Positions 1 to 7,264 of a stretch of DNA of 28,698 nucleotides are shown piece after piece. The notes under the pieces were generated by a model. The model had not been told where the DNA came from and did not search any database. It saw only the letters and a list, made by a program, of their open reading frames with translations. The number at the start of each line of letters is the position of its first letter. The stretch's first letter is position 1. Made by a program: the position numbers and the translations under genes. Source of the stretch: a virus; IMG/VR virus record IMGVR_UViG_3300006166_000573, positions 1 to 28,698 of that record. One strand, 5' to 3'.

Positions 1-2
1 TT

Positions 3-284
3 GGAATAGCGCTCCATTTGGCTCGTAGCGAAGAAGCCCTAGCACTAGAGGTGGAGGAGTCTTATCCTGTGCCTCAGGAGCAGTGGGAAGTTTTTGTTGG
101 GAACTTCAGAAAACTTAATGATGCGCAAAAGGATGAATTCCGTGCTTGGTTCAATGAAACAGGATTTGGAGAGAAGCCGTTCAGAGGTATGGATGCTGAT
201 GCTTTTGAAAAATCACAAGTTGAAGTTATTCGTATGACTTTTGGGGCGGAAGAAGTTGAAGCACCTGTAGAAGAAACCTATTAG
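3..284 (+). CDS. C-terminal part of a phage protein of unknown function (cut by window edge)
   Basis: The frame is open from the first bases of the window and ends at TAG 282-284. A TTG at 18 could start an 88-residue protein, but no ribosome binding site precedes it and the frame stays open upstream. I therefore read it as the tail of a longer gene. The visible 94 residues are strongly acidic, with Glu-rich runs near both ends and a Trp/Phe-containing middle (KDEFRAWFNETGF). The position at the head of a recombination gene train would suit a recombination or annealing protein, but nothing seen proves that. Its stop overlaps the AGGAGA ribosome binding site of the next gene. Confidence 0.55.
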   Translation, partial: GIALHLARSEEALALEVEESYPVPQEQWEVFVGNFRKLNDAQKDEFRAWFNETGFGEKPFRGMDADAFEKSQVEVIRMTFGAEEVEAPVEETY

Positions 285-294
285 GAGAACAGTA

Positions 295-414
295 ATGAGC
301 GAAGTTAGAATGAAACAATATGCAACTGCTGACACCCTTACGAAGGCTGAATGGGAAGAAGCACGAGAAGCAGAAAAGAAAAAGTTTCAAAAAGAAAAGG
401 CATCTAAGAAATGA
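295..414 (+). CDS. Small hypothetical protein, 39 aa, charged helix
   Basis: ATG at 295 lies 6 bases after a good AGGAGA site (283-288), and the stop overlaps the next start in an ATGA junction at 411-414. The product is almost wholly polar, with a Lys/Glu-rich C-terminal half expected to form one long helix. No family is recognised. Translational coupling on both sides argues that it is a real gene. It could be a small accessory or binding protein; there is no functional clue. Confidence 0.6.
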   Translation: MSEVRMKQYATADTLTKAEWEEAREAEKKKFQKEKASKK

Positions 415-740
415 ACAACAACTCATTTTCTACCGATGCAATGGTGAAACGATTTAAAAAACGTGCCGAAGCAGTTAAAACCCGCAACATGCCTCCGATT
501 GCTGGTAATGAACGAAAAGTATTTATTGAACAAGCCGAACTTGATTATTTAGATTATGCGCTTATTGCTGATTCGACAATTAGTTTAGATGGAGGAATTC
601 TTACAATCGATCTTCGTCCTGCTATCTGTGATGCCGCTATTCGTAGTGAAGGTCCTCTCGAACAGGAAACTAAAATTGCTATGGAAAACATTTCTAAGGC
701 TCCGCCCGGTTTTAGTTTGACTCACGGCTATCTTGCATGA
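411..740 (+). CDS. Hypothetical phage protein, 109 aa
   Basis: Starts at ATG 411 overlapping the previous stop by four bases, and its end overlaps the next gene by four bases (ATGA at 737-740), so it sits inside a coupled operon. The basic N-terminal third (KRFKKRAEAVKTRN) precedes an acidic/hydrophobic middle (EQAELDYLDYALIADS). There are no cysteines that could form a zinc site beyond one Cys, no membrane segment and no recognised motif. Its place directly before a RecB/Cas4-like nuclease hints at a role in DNA processing, but that is context only. Confidence 0.7.
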   Translation: MNNNSFSTDAMVKRFKKRAEAVKTRNMPPIAGNERKVFIEQAELDYLDYALIADSTISLDGGILTIDLRPAICDAAIRSEGPLEQETKIAMENISKAPPGFSLTHGYLA

Positions 741-1495
741 CCCAGTTAGAACTACCAAAACATTTATCCGCTTCAAGCATTAGCACCTATGAGCAGTGTC
801 CTCTTAGGTTCAGGTTTTCTCGTATAGATCGGATACCAGAACCAACGACTGAAGCCATGATTCTAGGAACCTTTGTCCACGAAATTTTAGAAGAGGTTTA
901 CCGTTTAGAACCTGAAGAACGAACACTTGCAGAAGCAAGACGCATCGCTCGGGAACTTTGGGAAAACAAATTTGAAGAAGAAACATCTACAGTAAAAATT
1001 AAGAACCTTAACGATTTCCGTTGGCATGCTTGGTGGTGTGTCGAAAACCTCTTCGGCATGGAAGACCCTCCAGAAGTAAAAATACGTGGTGTAGAAGATA
1101 AGTTTTCTGGCTTAATTGAGGGTGTACCTTTGTTGGGCTATATCGATCGCTGGACAGAAGAAGCAGATGGATCTATAACGGTCACAGATTACAAAAGTGG
1201 TAAGGTGTCTAAACCGCAGTATGAAGGCGACAAGATATTTCAAATCGTACTTTATGCAGAAATGTTGGAAAGATTAAATAATATTCACGTTGATAATGCC
1301 GAAATAATGTACGTCAAGTTTAAAGAAACTAAGAGATATGACCCTACTCCTAAAAGGCGTGAGACCGTATTGCGTCTTGTGAATCAAACTTGGGAAGGCG
1401 TTCAAACTGGTTGTGAGACAGGGCTGTTTCCTACAAAAACAGGACCCTTATGCAACTGGTGTGCATACAAACGCATTTGTCCTGCATGGTCTTAG
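737..1495 (+). CDS. PD-(D/E)XK exonuclease, Cas4/RecB family, with Fe-S cluster cysteines
   Basis: 252 residues with the full RecB/Cas4 nuclease layout: N-terminal SxSxxxxYxxCP segment with Cys21, motif GTFVHE with His48, Glu120 in a GVEDKFS strand, Asp137 in LGYIDRW, then Asp151-Tyr-Lys153 (TDYKSGK), and Gln169/Tyr173 in the QxxxY motif. Cys239, Cys242 and Cys248 at the C-terminus, with Cys21, match the four-cysteine 4Fe-4S lock known in AddB/Cas4-type nucleases. Such proteins degrade DNA ends during recombination and are common in actinophage replication modules. All catalytic residues are present. Overlaps its upstream neighbour by 4 bases; the next gene begins after an AGGAGA site that overlaps the stop. 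Confidence 0.92.
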   Translation: MTQLELPKHLSASSISTYEQCPLRFRFSRIDRIPEPTTEAMILGTFVHEILEEVYRLEPEERTLAEARRIARELWENKFEEETSTVKIKNLNDFRWHAWWCVENLFGMEDPPEVKIRGVEDKFSGLIEGVPLLGYIDRWTEEADGSITVTDYKSGKVSKPQYEGDKIFQIVLYAEMLERLNNIHVDNAEIMYVKFKETKRYDPTPKRRETVLRLVNQTWEGVQTGCETGLFPTKTGPLCNWCAYKRICPAWS

Positions 1496-1502
1496 GAGAA
1501 AA

Positions 1503-1994
1503 ATGGATATACACGAGTTTGATAGATTGGTTTCGGAAGACGTAAAAAATCTTCTTCCACCTGAAAAGGTGGATTATCTTCGCTTGCCATCAAACCAGCA
1601 CAAGTGGAGAGACTCTCTTATGAGGTTGGTTAAAAATCTAGATGAACAAATAGCAGACCTTAGTCAAGACGAAACTCAAGCAACTAAAAGTCTCACGGGA
1701 CATTTAGTTACAGAATACAAAATTAATTCTGATGAGAAACGTACAAAAGTTGGTCGCTTTCGTTTTTATGTTATGCAACGTCTTGCCGAAGCAGAAAGAA
1801 TGATTGCATTAGGTGAAGATAGTCAAGATCCTGATTTGAAAATGGCTGACTTTCTTAAAAGGGCTATTTTAGAACATCGAACCTTAATGGAGCAACATGA
1901 GTTTGAACCCACTCCCATAGACCTAGCCTTATGGGAATCCGTAGAAGGAGAGTGGGGATTTTTAGGTCTTCAAAAAGAACTTGAAGATTATTGA
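1503..1994 (+). CDS. Hypothetical phage protein, 163 aa, mostly helical
   Basis: The frame is open further upstream, but ATG 1503 follows an AGGAGA site at 1493-1499 and lies just after the nuclease stop, so it is chosen. The protein is rich in Glu, Lys, Leu and Arg with several probable long helices (for example residues 30-60 and 95-140) and no cysteines or transmembrane segments. The stop overlaps the next start (TGATG at 1992-1996). No family recognised. Its constant proximity to the Cas4-like nuclease suggests an accessory role in recombination or replication, which is inference. Confidence 0.75.
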   Translation: MDIHEFDRLVSEDVKNLLPPEKVDYLRLPSNQHKWRDSLMRLVKNLDEQIADLSQDETQATKSLTGHLVTEYKINSDEKRTKVGRFRFYVMQRLAEAERMIALGEDSQDPDLKMADFLKRAILEHRTLMEQHEFEPTPIDLALWESVEGEWGFLGLQKELEDY

Positions 1995-3067
1995 TGAAAG
2001 TCGGATTTGCCACTGCCGACTGGTCATCCACGGTTGTCGAAGAAGACGGTAGCCCTTCACCCGGCGGTTCTGGTTGGATTCGCTTGGGACAATATTTGAA
2101 ATACCTTCCCATGGATCACACTATTGGCGTGTTGGTTTGGTCAAACAAACTAGGAGTTTTTGGAGTAACAGACCCTCAAGGGAAACATCATTTAGATTGC
2201 GACATCTTGTACATGCAGCGCTGGATGTTGAAAGGCATTCCTGAAAACATAGACATTGCCCGATCTAATGGCCAAATAATAATTAACGACCTAGACGACT
2301 GGTATTGGGGTTTGCATCATCGCCATCAAGCAAAAACATATATCGATCCTAGAAACAATAAAGATGAGAATACAGACATTTATCGTCAGGTTATTTCCAA
2401 GTCAGATTTGATAGTAGTTTCTACTCCCTTTTTAAGAGAAAAGGCTAAAGAAAAACTAAGAGCCAAAGAGGTGGTGATGCTGGAAAATTGTGTAGATTTT
2501 GACGCTTACCCACAAAGAGAACACGAACAGAATGGACCCATCATAATAGGATGGCATGGTTCAACTGGGCACAGAAGTGGCGACCTAGATGAAGTCAAAC
2601 AAGTGTTTCCACAACTAGCAGAAGAAGATTTTCGTTTTCATCACACAGGATTTTCCTCGCAAGCCCCACCTTTTTGGGAAGAAACCAATGTCCCTCAAGG
2701 CAGGGTGACGTTGTATCCCATGGTCTCTCCTACGAAACTTCCTATGATGCTTCCATTTGATATAGGCATTGCTCCTTTAAACGACATTCCTTTCAATCAT
2801 GCTAAATCTTGGATTAAACCTCTTGAATACATTGCCGCTGGTATTCCATTTGTTGCTTCTAAGGGTCCAGAATATGTTCGCTTACAGGAAGAATATGGAG
2901 TCGGTCGTATCGCCAAAAAATTTCTTCACTGGCAAAAAGCATTCAACGCTCTTCAAGATCCTGAAATTCGCATAGAGGAAGCACAAAAAAACCGAAAAGC
3001 AGTAGAGGCTCTAGATGTTAAGCAAGGTGCGCTAAGGTTGATTAAAATATTGGAAAGCGTTGGGTAA
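1994..3067 (+). CDS. Glycosyltransferase, GT-B fold (group 1/GT4-like)
   Basis: ATG 1994 is preferred to the in-frame TTG at 1991 because it gives the usual one-base stop/start overlap. The 357-residue product has the GT-B pattern: an N-terminal domain with a Gly-rich loop (PGGSGWIRLG), a mid-protein acceptor region, then a C-terminal domain opening with IIIGWHGSTGHRSGDL and containing the nucleotide-sugar binding strand-helix KPLEYIAAGIPFVAS. That last segment is the characteristic E-x(n)-G-xP-VAS region of retaining GT4 enzymes. Phages use such enzymes to glycosylate DNA, capsid or host surface. Here it stands among nucleases, so a DNA or protein target inside the cell is possible, but the acceptor cannot be read from sequence. 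Confidence 0.8.
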   Translation: MKVGFATADWSSTVVEEDGSPSPGGSGWIRLGQYLKYLPMDHTIGVLVWSNKLGVFGVTDPQGKHHLDCDILYMQRWMLKGIPENIDIARSNGQIIINDLDDWYWGLHHRHQAKTYIDPRNNKDENTDIYRQVISKSDLIVVSTPFLREKAKEKLRAKEVVMLENCVDFDAYPQREHEQNGPIIIGWHGSTGHRSGDLDEVKQVFPQLAEEDFRFHHTGFSSQAPPFWEETNVPQGRVTLYPMVSPTKLPMMLPFDIGIAPLNDIPFNHAKSWIKPLEYIAAGIPFVASKGPEYVRLQEEYGVGRIAKKFLHWQKAFNALQDPEIRIEEAQKNRKAVEALDVKQGALRLIKILESVG

Positions 3068-3432
3068 TGAGCAATATCTACGGAAAAGGAGCGAAGGGGA
3101 GAGCAACTAAATTACACGCACAAATCGTACGCTCAAAAGGTCAATGTGAAAAATGTGGAGCAGGAGAACAAGCCTTTCTTCAATGTGCACATATTATTAG
3201 TCGCAAATACTCATGGACTCGAACTGATTTAGAAAATGCTTTTTGTTTATGCGCTTCTTGTCATAGGTTCTTCACCGACAATCCAGTGGAATTCGGCATC
3301 TTCACGATTGATATGATTGGTGATGACAAACTCGATGAACTCATTATGAAACGAAACAGTATCGATAAATTTGATTGGGATGAAGAAGCCATACGGTTAA
3401 AAGATATTGCTAAAGAAAGAGGAATAATATGA
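3067..3432 (+). CDS. HNH-type endonuclease with zinc ribbon
   Basis: 121 residues. Two CxxC pairs (Cys27/Cys30 and Cys62/Cys65) would hold a structural zinc, and the HNH core is His42 (in CAHIISRK), Asn57 and His66 (CASCHRFF). This is the small free-standing HNH type found in phages, resembling NinG/Rap-like recombination nucleases that cut branched DNA. The ATG overlaps the glycosyltransferase stop by one base and the end overlaps the next gene by four, so it is translated as part of the operon. The C-terminal 40 residues are acidic and helical. Cleavage specificity cannot be told; it could act on recombination intermediates or on host DNA. Confidence 0.82.
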   Translation: MSNIYGKGAKGRATKLHAQIVRSKGQCEKCGAGEQAFLQCAHIISRKYSWTRTDLENAFCLCASCHRFFTDNPVEFGIFTIDMIGDDKLDELIMKRNSIDKFDWDEEAIRLKDIAKERGII

Positions 3433-3764
3433 GAAGTTCACCTATAAGCCCTGTTGAAGTAGAAGATAATATTATTCGACTTGTTGATGAATTAGAAGAA
3501 CACACAGAAGCCTTTGAGGTTCTTGCCGTAGACCAATCCAAGAAAGAGGCTAAATACAAGTCTGCTTGGGCACACGAATACCTTTCCGCTAATGGCTCCA
3601 TAAAAGAACGTGAATCGTGGGCTGACTACAAGCAAGCCGACCAACATTATGAGGTAAAAATTGCTGATGCACTGTTGAAAGCAAAGAAAGAAAAATTGAA
3701 CTCTATTCGCACAGCGTTGGATTCTTTACGCACTCTCGCCGCAAATGTAAGGGCACAAGTATGA
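3429..3764 (+). CDS. Phage helical (coiled-coil) protein of unknown function
   Basis: 111 residues, nearly all helix-forming, with heptad-like Leu/Ile/Val spacing and no cysteine. The pattern of an N-terminal VEVEDNIIRLVDELE helix and a C-terminal SIRTALDSLRTLAANVRAQ helix recurs in many actinophage proteins located beside recombination genes; their function is not established to my knowledge. It overlaps by four bases both the HNH nuclease upstream and the ParB-like gene downstream. Likely a small multimeric accessory protein; that is inference from the coiled-coil character. Confidence 0.75.
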   Translation: MRSSPISPVEVEDNIIRLVDELEEHTEAFEVLAVDQSKKEAKYKSAWAHEYLSANGSIKERESWADYKQADQHYEVKIADALLKAKKEKLNSIRTALDSLRTLAANVRAQV

Positions 3765-4486
3765 AACATAAAATAAGTCCAGATTTAGAAAACCTACTTA
3801 CCCCTATAGAACAACTAGAAACACTTCCGGGTAATCCACGTAAAGGAAACATAAAAGCCATTGCCGCTTCATATGAAGAATTTGGGCAAGTTAAACCAAT
3901 AGTCGCCGTTGAAAATGAAGATGGCACAGGAACTGTTATTGCAGGCAACCATCAATTGCAAGCAGCGAAAGAACTCGGATGGACACACATAGCAGTGTTG
4001 CACGTTCCTTTTGACCACGACAAAGCCATTGCTTTTGCATTAGCCGACAACAGGACTTCCGATTTAGGAGAAGACGATCAAACACTTCTTCACGACATGT
4101 TGATGTCTGTTGTAGACGAACGACCAGATTTTTTTGAAGGACTCGGATGGGATGATTTTGAAATCGCAACAATAGAAACTCCTACCGCTGGATCTTCTTC
4201 TGCCGTGATTCCAAACGATGGATGGACTCCTCCAATTATGCAGATACCCGGAACAGATATAACAGATGAAACACAAAAATCAATGATTACTCAAGGCGCC
4301 ACTGCTATAGATTCAGCAGGCGCAAAAACAAATATTCAATACACGCTTGTATTTAATGCCGCAGAACAGCAAGCAACTTGGTATGCCTTCTTGCGATACC
4401 TGAAATCAAATCCAGATTTTTCTGTATTACCTACAACAGCAGAACAAATAATTGCCTTTATAAATAAACAAATTACTTTGGAGTAG
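3761..4486 (+). CDS. ParB/Srx-fold nuclease-like protein
   Basis: 241 residues. Residues about 14-100 match the ParB N-terminal fold: an LPGNPRKG box, a conserved GQVKPIVA strand, then VIAGNHQLQAAKELGW, which occupies the place of the ParB GxxR motif, with Gln instead of the usual Arg. The C-terminal part (about 185-241) is a separate domain of the kind found in phage ParB-like proteins (QYTLVFNAAEQQATWYAFLR). In phages this fold occurs as a DNA-binding or nuclease module, often paired with methyltransferases, rather than in partition. Last gene of the leftmost + operon; its end overlaps by 14 bases the convergent gene that follows. Confidence 0.82.
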   Translation: MKHKISPDLENLLTPIEQLETLPGNPRKGNIKAIAASYEEFGQVKPIVAVENEDGTGTVIAGNHQLQAAKELGWTHIAVLHVPFDHDKAIAFALADNRTSDLGEDDQTLLHDMLMSVVDERPDFFEGLGWDDFEIATIETPTAGSSSAVIPNDGWTPPIMQIPGTDITDETQKSMITQGATAIDSAGAKTNIQYTLVFNAAEQQATWYAFLRYLKSNPDFSVLPTTAEQIIAFINKQITLE

Positions 4487-4694
4487 CCAACTTCATAGTG
4501 CACTGAAAAATAGTGCCCTCTTCTTCAGGATCAACACCGACGACGGTGAGGTCAGTTGCTTCTAAAAGAATATCTACCATCTCTGTAAAATCTTCTCTAA
4601 TATCTTCAGCGTCTTCTTCTGTCATCGCTACCAGATCCATACAAACATCAATCATGTGTTCTCGAATAATGAGGATGGAGTCATCTGTATTCAT
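4473..4694 (-). CDS. Small acidic protein, 73 aa
   Basis: Minus-strand gene with AAGGGG upstream of its ATG and its own promoter in the divergent spacer toward the SSB gene. The product is very acidic (AMTEEDAEDIREDFTEMVD) with a predicted alpha/beta content and two cysteines. The opposing frame on the + strand is a Ser-rich artefact, so the minus reading is preferred. Overlaps the ParB-like gene end by 14 bases tail to tail. Acidic small phage proteins can mimic DNA or bind host proteins, but no such motif is recognised and function is unknown. Confidence 0.6.
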   Translation of the reverse strand: MNTDDSILIIREHMIDVCMDLVAMTEEDAEDIREDFTEMVDILLEATDLTVVGVDPEEEGTIFQCTMKLATPK

Positions 4695-4705
4695 GGGAAG
4701 TCCCC

Positions 4706-4753
4706 TTGCAATAGCCTATTAACAACGATACACTTTTATTACCGAGCATACAA
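4706..4753. promoter_or_regulatory. Divergent promoters with overlapping -10 boxes (SSB / acidic protein)
   Basis: On the + strand TTGCAA (4706-4711), 17 bases, TACACT (4729-4734) faces the SSB gene. On the - strand TTGTAT (4753-4748), 17 bases, TATCGT (4730-4725) faces the acidic protein. The two -10 boxes share bases 4729-4730, so the polymerases would exclude each other. The SSB message would have a leader of about 36 bases ending in an AGGAGA site. Confidence 0.55.
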
Positions 4754-4777
4754 ACAAACTAGTAGTAGGAGAAAATT

Positions 4778-5224
4778 ATGGCACGCTCAGAATCAAATAT
4801 GACCCTTAGGGGAAACAACGTCATTGACGTTGAACTAAAATATAGCAGTAACAACACGGCGATGTTGCGTCTTCGTTTAGCAGTAGACAAATGGAAACGC
4901 GCTAACGAAGGTTGGGAAAAAACCAACACCTCATTTTTTAATGTGCAACTTTGGGGCGATCTTGCAGAACACACCGCAGGTATCGTTGAAAAAGGAATGC
5001 GCGTAGAGGTAAAAGGACCAATGGAAGAACGTAGTTGGGAAACCGATGAAGGTGAAACACGTTACGCCTACCAGTTGACCGCCCGTGAAGTTTTGATTCC
5101 TGTCGAAGACATTGAAAGTCTTGTCAGAGTAAAACGCAATAAAGACGGTGAAGGCTCCACCCCAGCGGCAAAACCTGCGGCAGAGTCGAACCAAAATCCT
5201 TTTGATGAGGAATTAGACTTTTAA
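4778..5224 (+). CDS. ssb: Single-stranded DNA-binding protein
   Basis: 148 residues with an OB-fold of SSB type: N-terminal beta strands (about 3-60) with alternating aromatic residues, NTSFFNVQLWGDLAEHTAG at about 50-68, GMRVEVKGPMEERSWET, then YAYQLTAREV. A Pro/Ala/Asn linker follows and the protein ends in the acidic tip DEELDF, the tail through which bacterial SSBs recruit replication and repair proteins. It coats ssDNA during phage replication and recombination. A good AGGAGA site precedes the ATG, and the gene has its own promoter, independent of the left operon. Confidence 0.93.
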   Translation: MARSESNMTLRGNNVIDVELKYSSNNTAMLRLRLAVDKWKRANEGWEKTNTSFFNVQLWGDLAEHTAGIVEKGMRVEVKGPMEERSWETDEGETRYAYQLTAREVLIPVEDIESLVRVKRNKDGEGSTPAAKPAAESNQNPFDEELDF

Positions 5225-5239
5225 ACACCGAGGTTGATG

Positions 5240-5252
5240 TAAACTCGCTTCT
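5240..5252 (+). promoter_or_regulatory. Putative -10 box for a leaderless start at 5253
   Basis: TAAACT at 5240-5245 lies seven bases before the ATG at 5253, and no ribosome binding site precedes that ATG. The same GTAAACT sequence stands six bases before the ATG at 6113. No convincing -35 box is seen, so the call rests on spacing and on the repetition. Confidence 0.4.
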
Positions 5253-5981
5253 ATGTTAGAAATCATCAACCACATCCTTACTGATGGCAAAAAAGGAACG
5301 CCCCTGCCGGCTGAAGGTTCTAAATTAGTTTTAGAAGCAACAGACACACAAACGGCAGAGGCGGCTATCAGGGGTTACGAAATGGATGGCAGTGCACACC
5401 GTCCTCACTATGTCCTAGATCCCGACAAGGATCGCATTTATAAAATTTTAGACACCTCGCACTCTGTCGTGGGCGACTTCCACCCAACAGCGCCACATCG
5501 GAATTCTCGCTGTATTTTTGTTGCAATTGTTAAGAACACAACGATATCTCCTGATGCAAATACGTGTAATAGAGTTGGGCGACTGTTGCGCTCTTTATGC
5601 GATTTAGAAGGAGTGCCCGCGATTCGTCATGCTTGCATAGGAAGCGGAGAATACGGTTTTGATACTCTCAAAAAAATGGAAGGCATTGTTTGCAAACACG
5701 TCTTTCCGGGCAACCCTGAAGAACTTACTCCCGGTTATTTTGATTGGAAAAGCCTCGACGATGGACTTCAAGGCTTTGACGCACCTGCTTTAGTTGGAGT
5801 TGTGAATGATGGTGAAACTTTAGTTTTTGAAGAAAAGCCCGATGTGGCACAAGAAACACCTACTGAAGATTTAAATACATTAAAAGTTGCTGAATTAAAA
5901 GAGATTGCATCTGAACTTGGTTTGTCTTTTTCGGGTTTGAAAAAAGCAGAACTGATTGACGCTATTACAGCCGCCCGCTAG
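5253..5981 (+). CDS. Degenerate N-acetylmuramoyl-L-alanine amidase-fold protein with SAP-like C-terminus
   Basis: 242 residues. Residues about 20-170 follow the amidase_2/PGRP layout: an LVLEAT strand, RPHYVLDPDKDRIYKILD, a central IFVAIVKN strand, and CKHVFPGNPEELTPGYFDW, which matches the end of active amidases. His149 keeps one zinc ligand, but the first-strand His is replaced by Glu28 and the Asp of the usual DPG is Thr159, so catalysis is doubtful. Residues about 207-240 (LKVAELKEIASELGL then SGLKKAELIDAI) form a SAP/Rho-N-like helix-turn-helix that commonly binds nucleic acid. No signal peptide. It may be an endolysin remnant or a repurposed binding protein. It sits between SSB and a strong terminator. 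Confidence 0.65.
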   Translation: MLEIINHILTDGKKGTPLPAEGSKLVLEATDTQTAEAAIRGYEMDGSAHRPHYVLDPDKDRIYKILDTSHSVVGDFHPTAPHRNSRCIFVAIVKNTTISPDANTCNRVGRLLRSLCDLEGVPAIRHACIGSGEYGFDTLKKMEGIVCKHVFPGNPEELTPGYFDWKSLDDGLQGFDAPALVGVVNDGETLVFEEKPDVAQETPTEDLNTLKVAELKEIASELGLSFSGLKKAELIDAITAAR

Positions 5982-6030
5982 TCCAAGTAGTACAATACGT
6001 CTGCCTGCCGAGGTGCTATAAACGAGTCGC

Positions 6031-6095
6031 GGATAGGGGGTTGGGTCAGGCGCTTTCCTCCTTCGGCTCCTTAACCCCACCCCCTGTCCGTTTTT
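6031..6095 (+). terminator. Rho-independent terminator
   Basis: A long stem pairs the G-rich run at 6031-6050 (GGATAGGGGGTTGGGTCAGG) with the C-rich run at 6069-6089, with a few mismatches and wobbles, and is followed by TTTTT at 6091-6095. It ends the SSB/amidase-like transcript, 50 bases after the stop at 5981. Confidence 0.8.
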
Positions 6096-6100
6096 CGCTG

Positions 6101-6112
6101 TAAACTATAAAC
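6101..6112 (+). promoter_or_regulatory. Putative -10 box for a leaderless start at 6113
   Basis: TAAACT (6101-6106) six bases before ATG 6113, directly after the terminator. There is no ribosome binding site, so transcription probably begins at or next to the start codon. A -35 box is not evident. Confidence 0.45.
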
Positions 6113-7264
6113 ATGCCACGAAGACGCCTTTTTTTAGATATGACAGTTGTGGAAGCGGCACAACAACGGATGGAACATGTGTATGACACCTTCGATACCG
6201 TCTGTGTTCAGTTTAGCGGTGGAAAAGATTCTTCCGCAGTTTTGCTTTTGGCTAAAGAGATTCACGAAAAGCGTGGTCTTGGTCCAGTAAAAGTAATCTT
6301 CCGAGACGAAGAAATGGTCTCCCCCGCCGTAGTCAAATATTTGGAATGGGTTAAAGATTTAGACTGGGTTGACATGGAATGGTATGCCTTGCCATATGGA
6401 CAAGAAGTTTGGGTTTTAGGACGCAGAGAATACGTTTTACTTTGGTCAAAAAAACGACAAGAAGAAGGTCGACTTGTAAGAGAGATTCCTCCATGGGCTA
6501 TTACAGCCCAACATTTTGGACTAGACAACAATAGGGTTATGCCCCAACCAGTGGATTACTACACAATGCAGGGCAAAGAAGGAAGAGTCGCTTTCCTCAC
6601 AGGAGTTAGAGCGAACGAATCGATGATTCGCTACCGTTCCGTGGTTCAAAAACTGCATGAGAATTACATCAATCGCCCTTACCGACTAAGCAAGGCAATA
6701 CCGTTGAGGCTGGTGAAACCAATTTATGATTGGACTACAGATGATGTTCTCAAATATGCGGCAGAACACGATTTCCCATATTGCGAATATTATGATCTTG
6801 CCGCCATCTCTGGCGCCAATACGAGAGTTGGCATTCCATTGCATTCAGTAGCGGCTCGCAGGCTAAACGATGTGGTTGTTACAGAACCCGATTTCTACGA
6901 TTCTTTATACAATGCTTTCCCTCATATCGACGCTCAACGAAGGTTATGGGCAGATTTTGATGTGGAAAGTTTAATCAATTCATATTCTGCGGATAAATGG
7001 GATGGTGTTCGCCGTTGTATTAATGACAACATGCTCTCGCCGGGAAAACATAAAGATGCAATGAAGTTTGCAGCCGAATTTAGAAAAAAACGAACAAAAG
7101 ATGCCTTTGGGTATCCCATAGATCACTTGATTCGCACCTTGCTGCTAAATGAATTTCGCCATACAGCACCATCACCTGTTGGTCCTAAAACAAAAGCACA
7201 TAGAATGAGAATGGCTGCTATAGCAGACGCAGACGATTTAGATAAAATGGATGACCTATTATGA
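6113..7264 (+). CDS. PAPS-reductase / PP-loop ATPase family protein (IbrA-like)
   Basis: 383 residues. The PP-loop SGGKDS is at residues 35-40 after a hydrophobic strand (TVCVQF), as in the PAPS reductase/DndC/IbrA superfamily, which activate substrates by adenylation. GVRANES (about 165-171) corresponds to the conserved G-x-R-x-x-ES segment of these enzymes, and KPIYDWTTDDVLKYA is the typical W-x-x-x-DV motif. The C-terminal third is longer than in plain PAPS reductases and is followed, with four bases of overlap, by a ParB-like gene, the same pairing as IbrA/IbrB. Substrate is unknown; sulfur modification of nucleic acid is one possibility. It has its own terminator-promoter boundary upstream. 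Confidence 0.82.
   Translation: MPRRRLFLDMTVVEAAQQRMEHVYDTFDTVCVQFSGGKDSSAVLLLAKEIHEKRGLGPVKVIFRDEEMVSPAVVKYLEWVKDLDWVDMEWYALPYGQEVWVLGRREYVLLWSKKRQEEGRLVREIPPWAITAQHFGLDNNRVMPQPVDYYTMQGKEGRVAFLTGVRANESMIRYRSVVQKLHENYINRPYRLSKAIPLRLVKPIYDWTTDDVLKYAAEHDFPYCEYYDLAAISGANTRVGIPLHSVAARRLNDVVVTEPDFYDSLYNAFPHIDAQRRLWADFDVESLINSYSADKWDGVRRCINDNMLSPGKHKDAMKFAAEFRKKRTKDAFGYPIDHLIRTLLLNEFRHTAPSPVGPKTKAHRMRMAAIADADDLDKMDDLL

Noticed and set aside
4513-4722. Plus-strand Ser-rich 69-residue frame
   Set aside because: Opposite a better minus-strand gene with a ribosome site; Ser-rich composition is typical of an antisense shadow.
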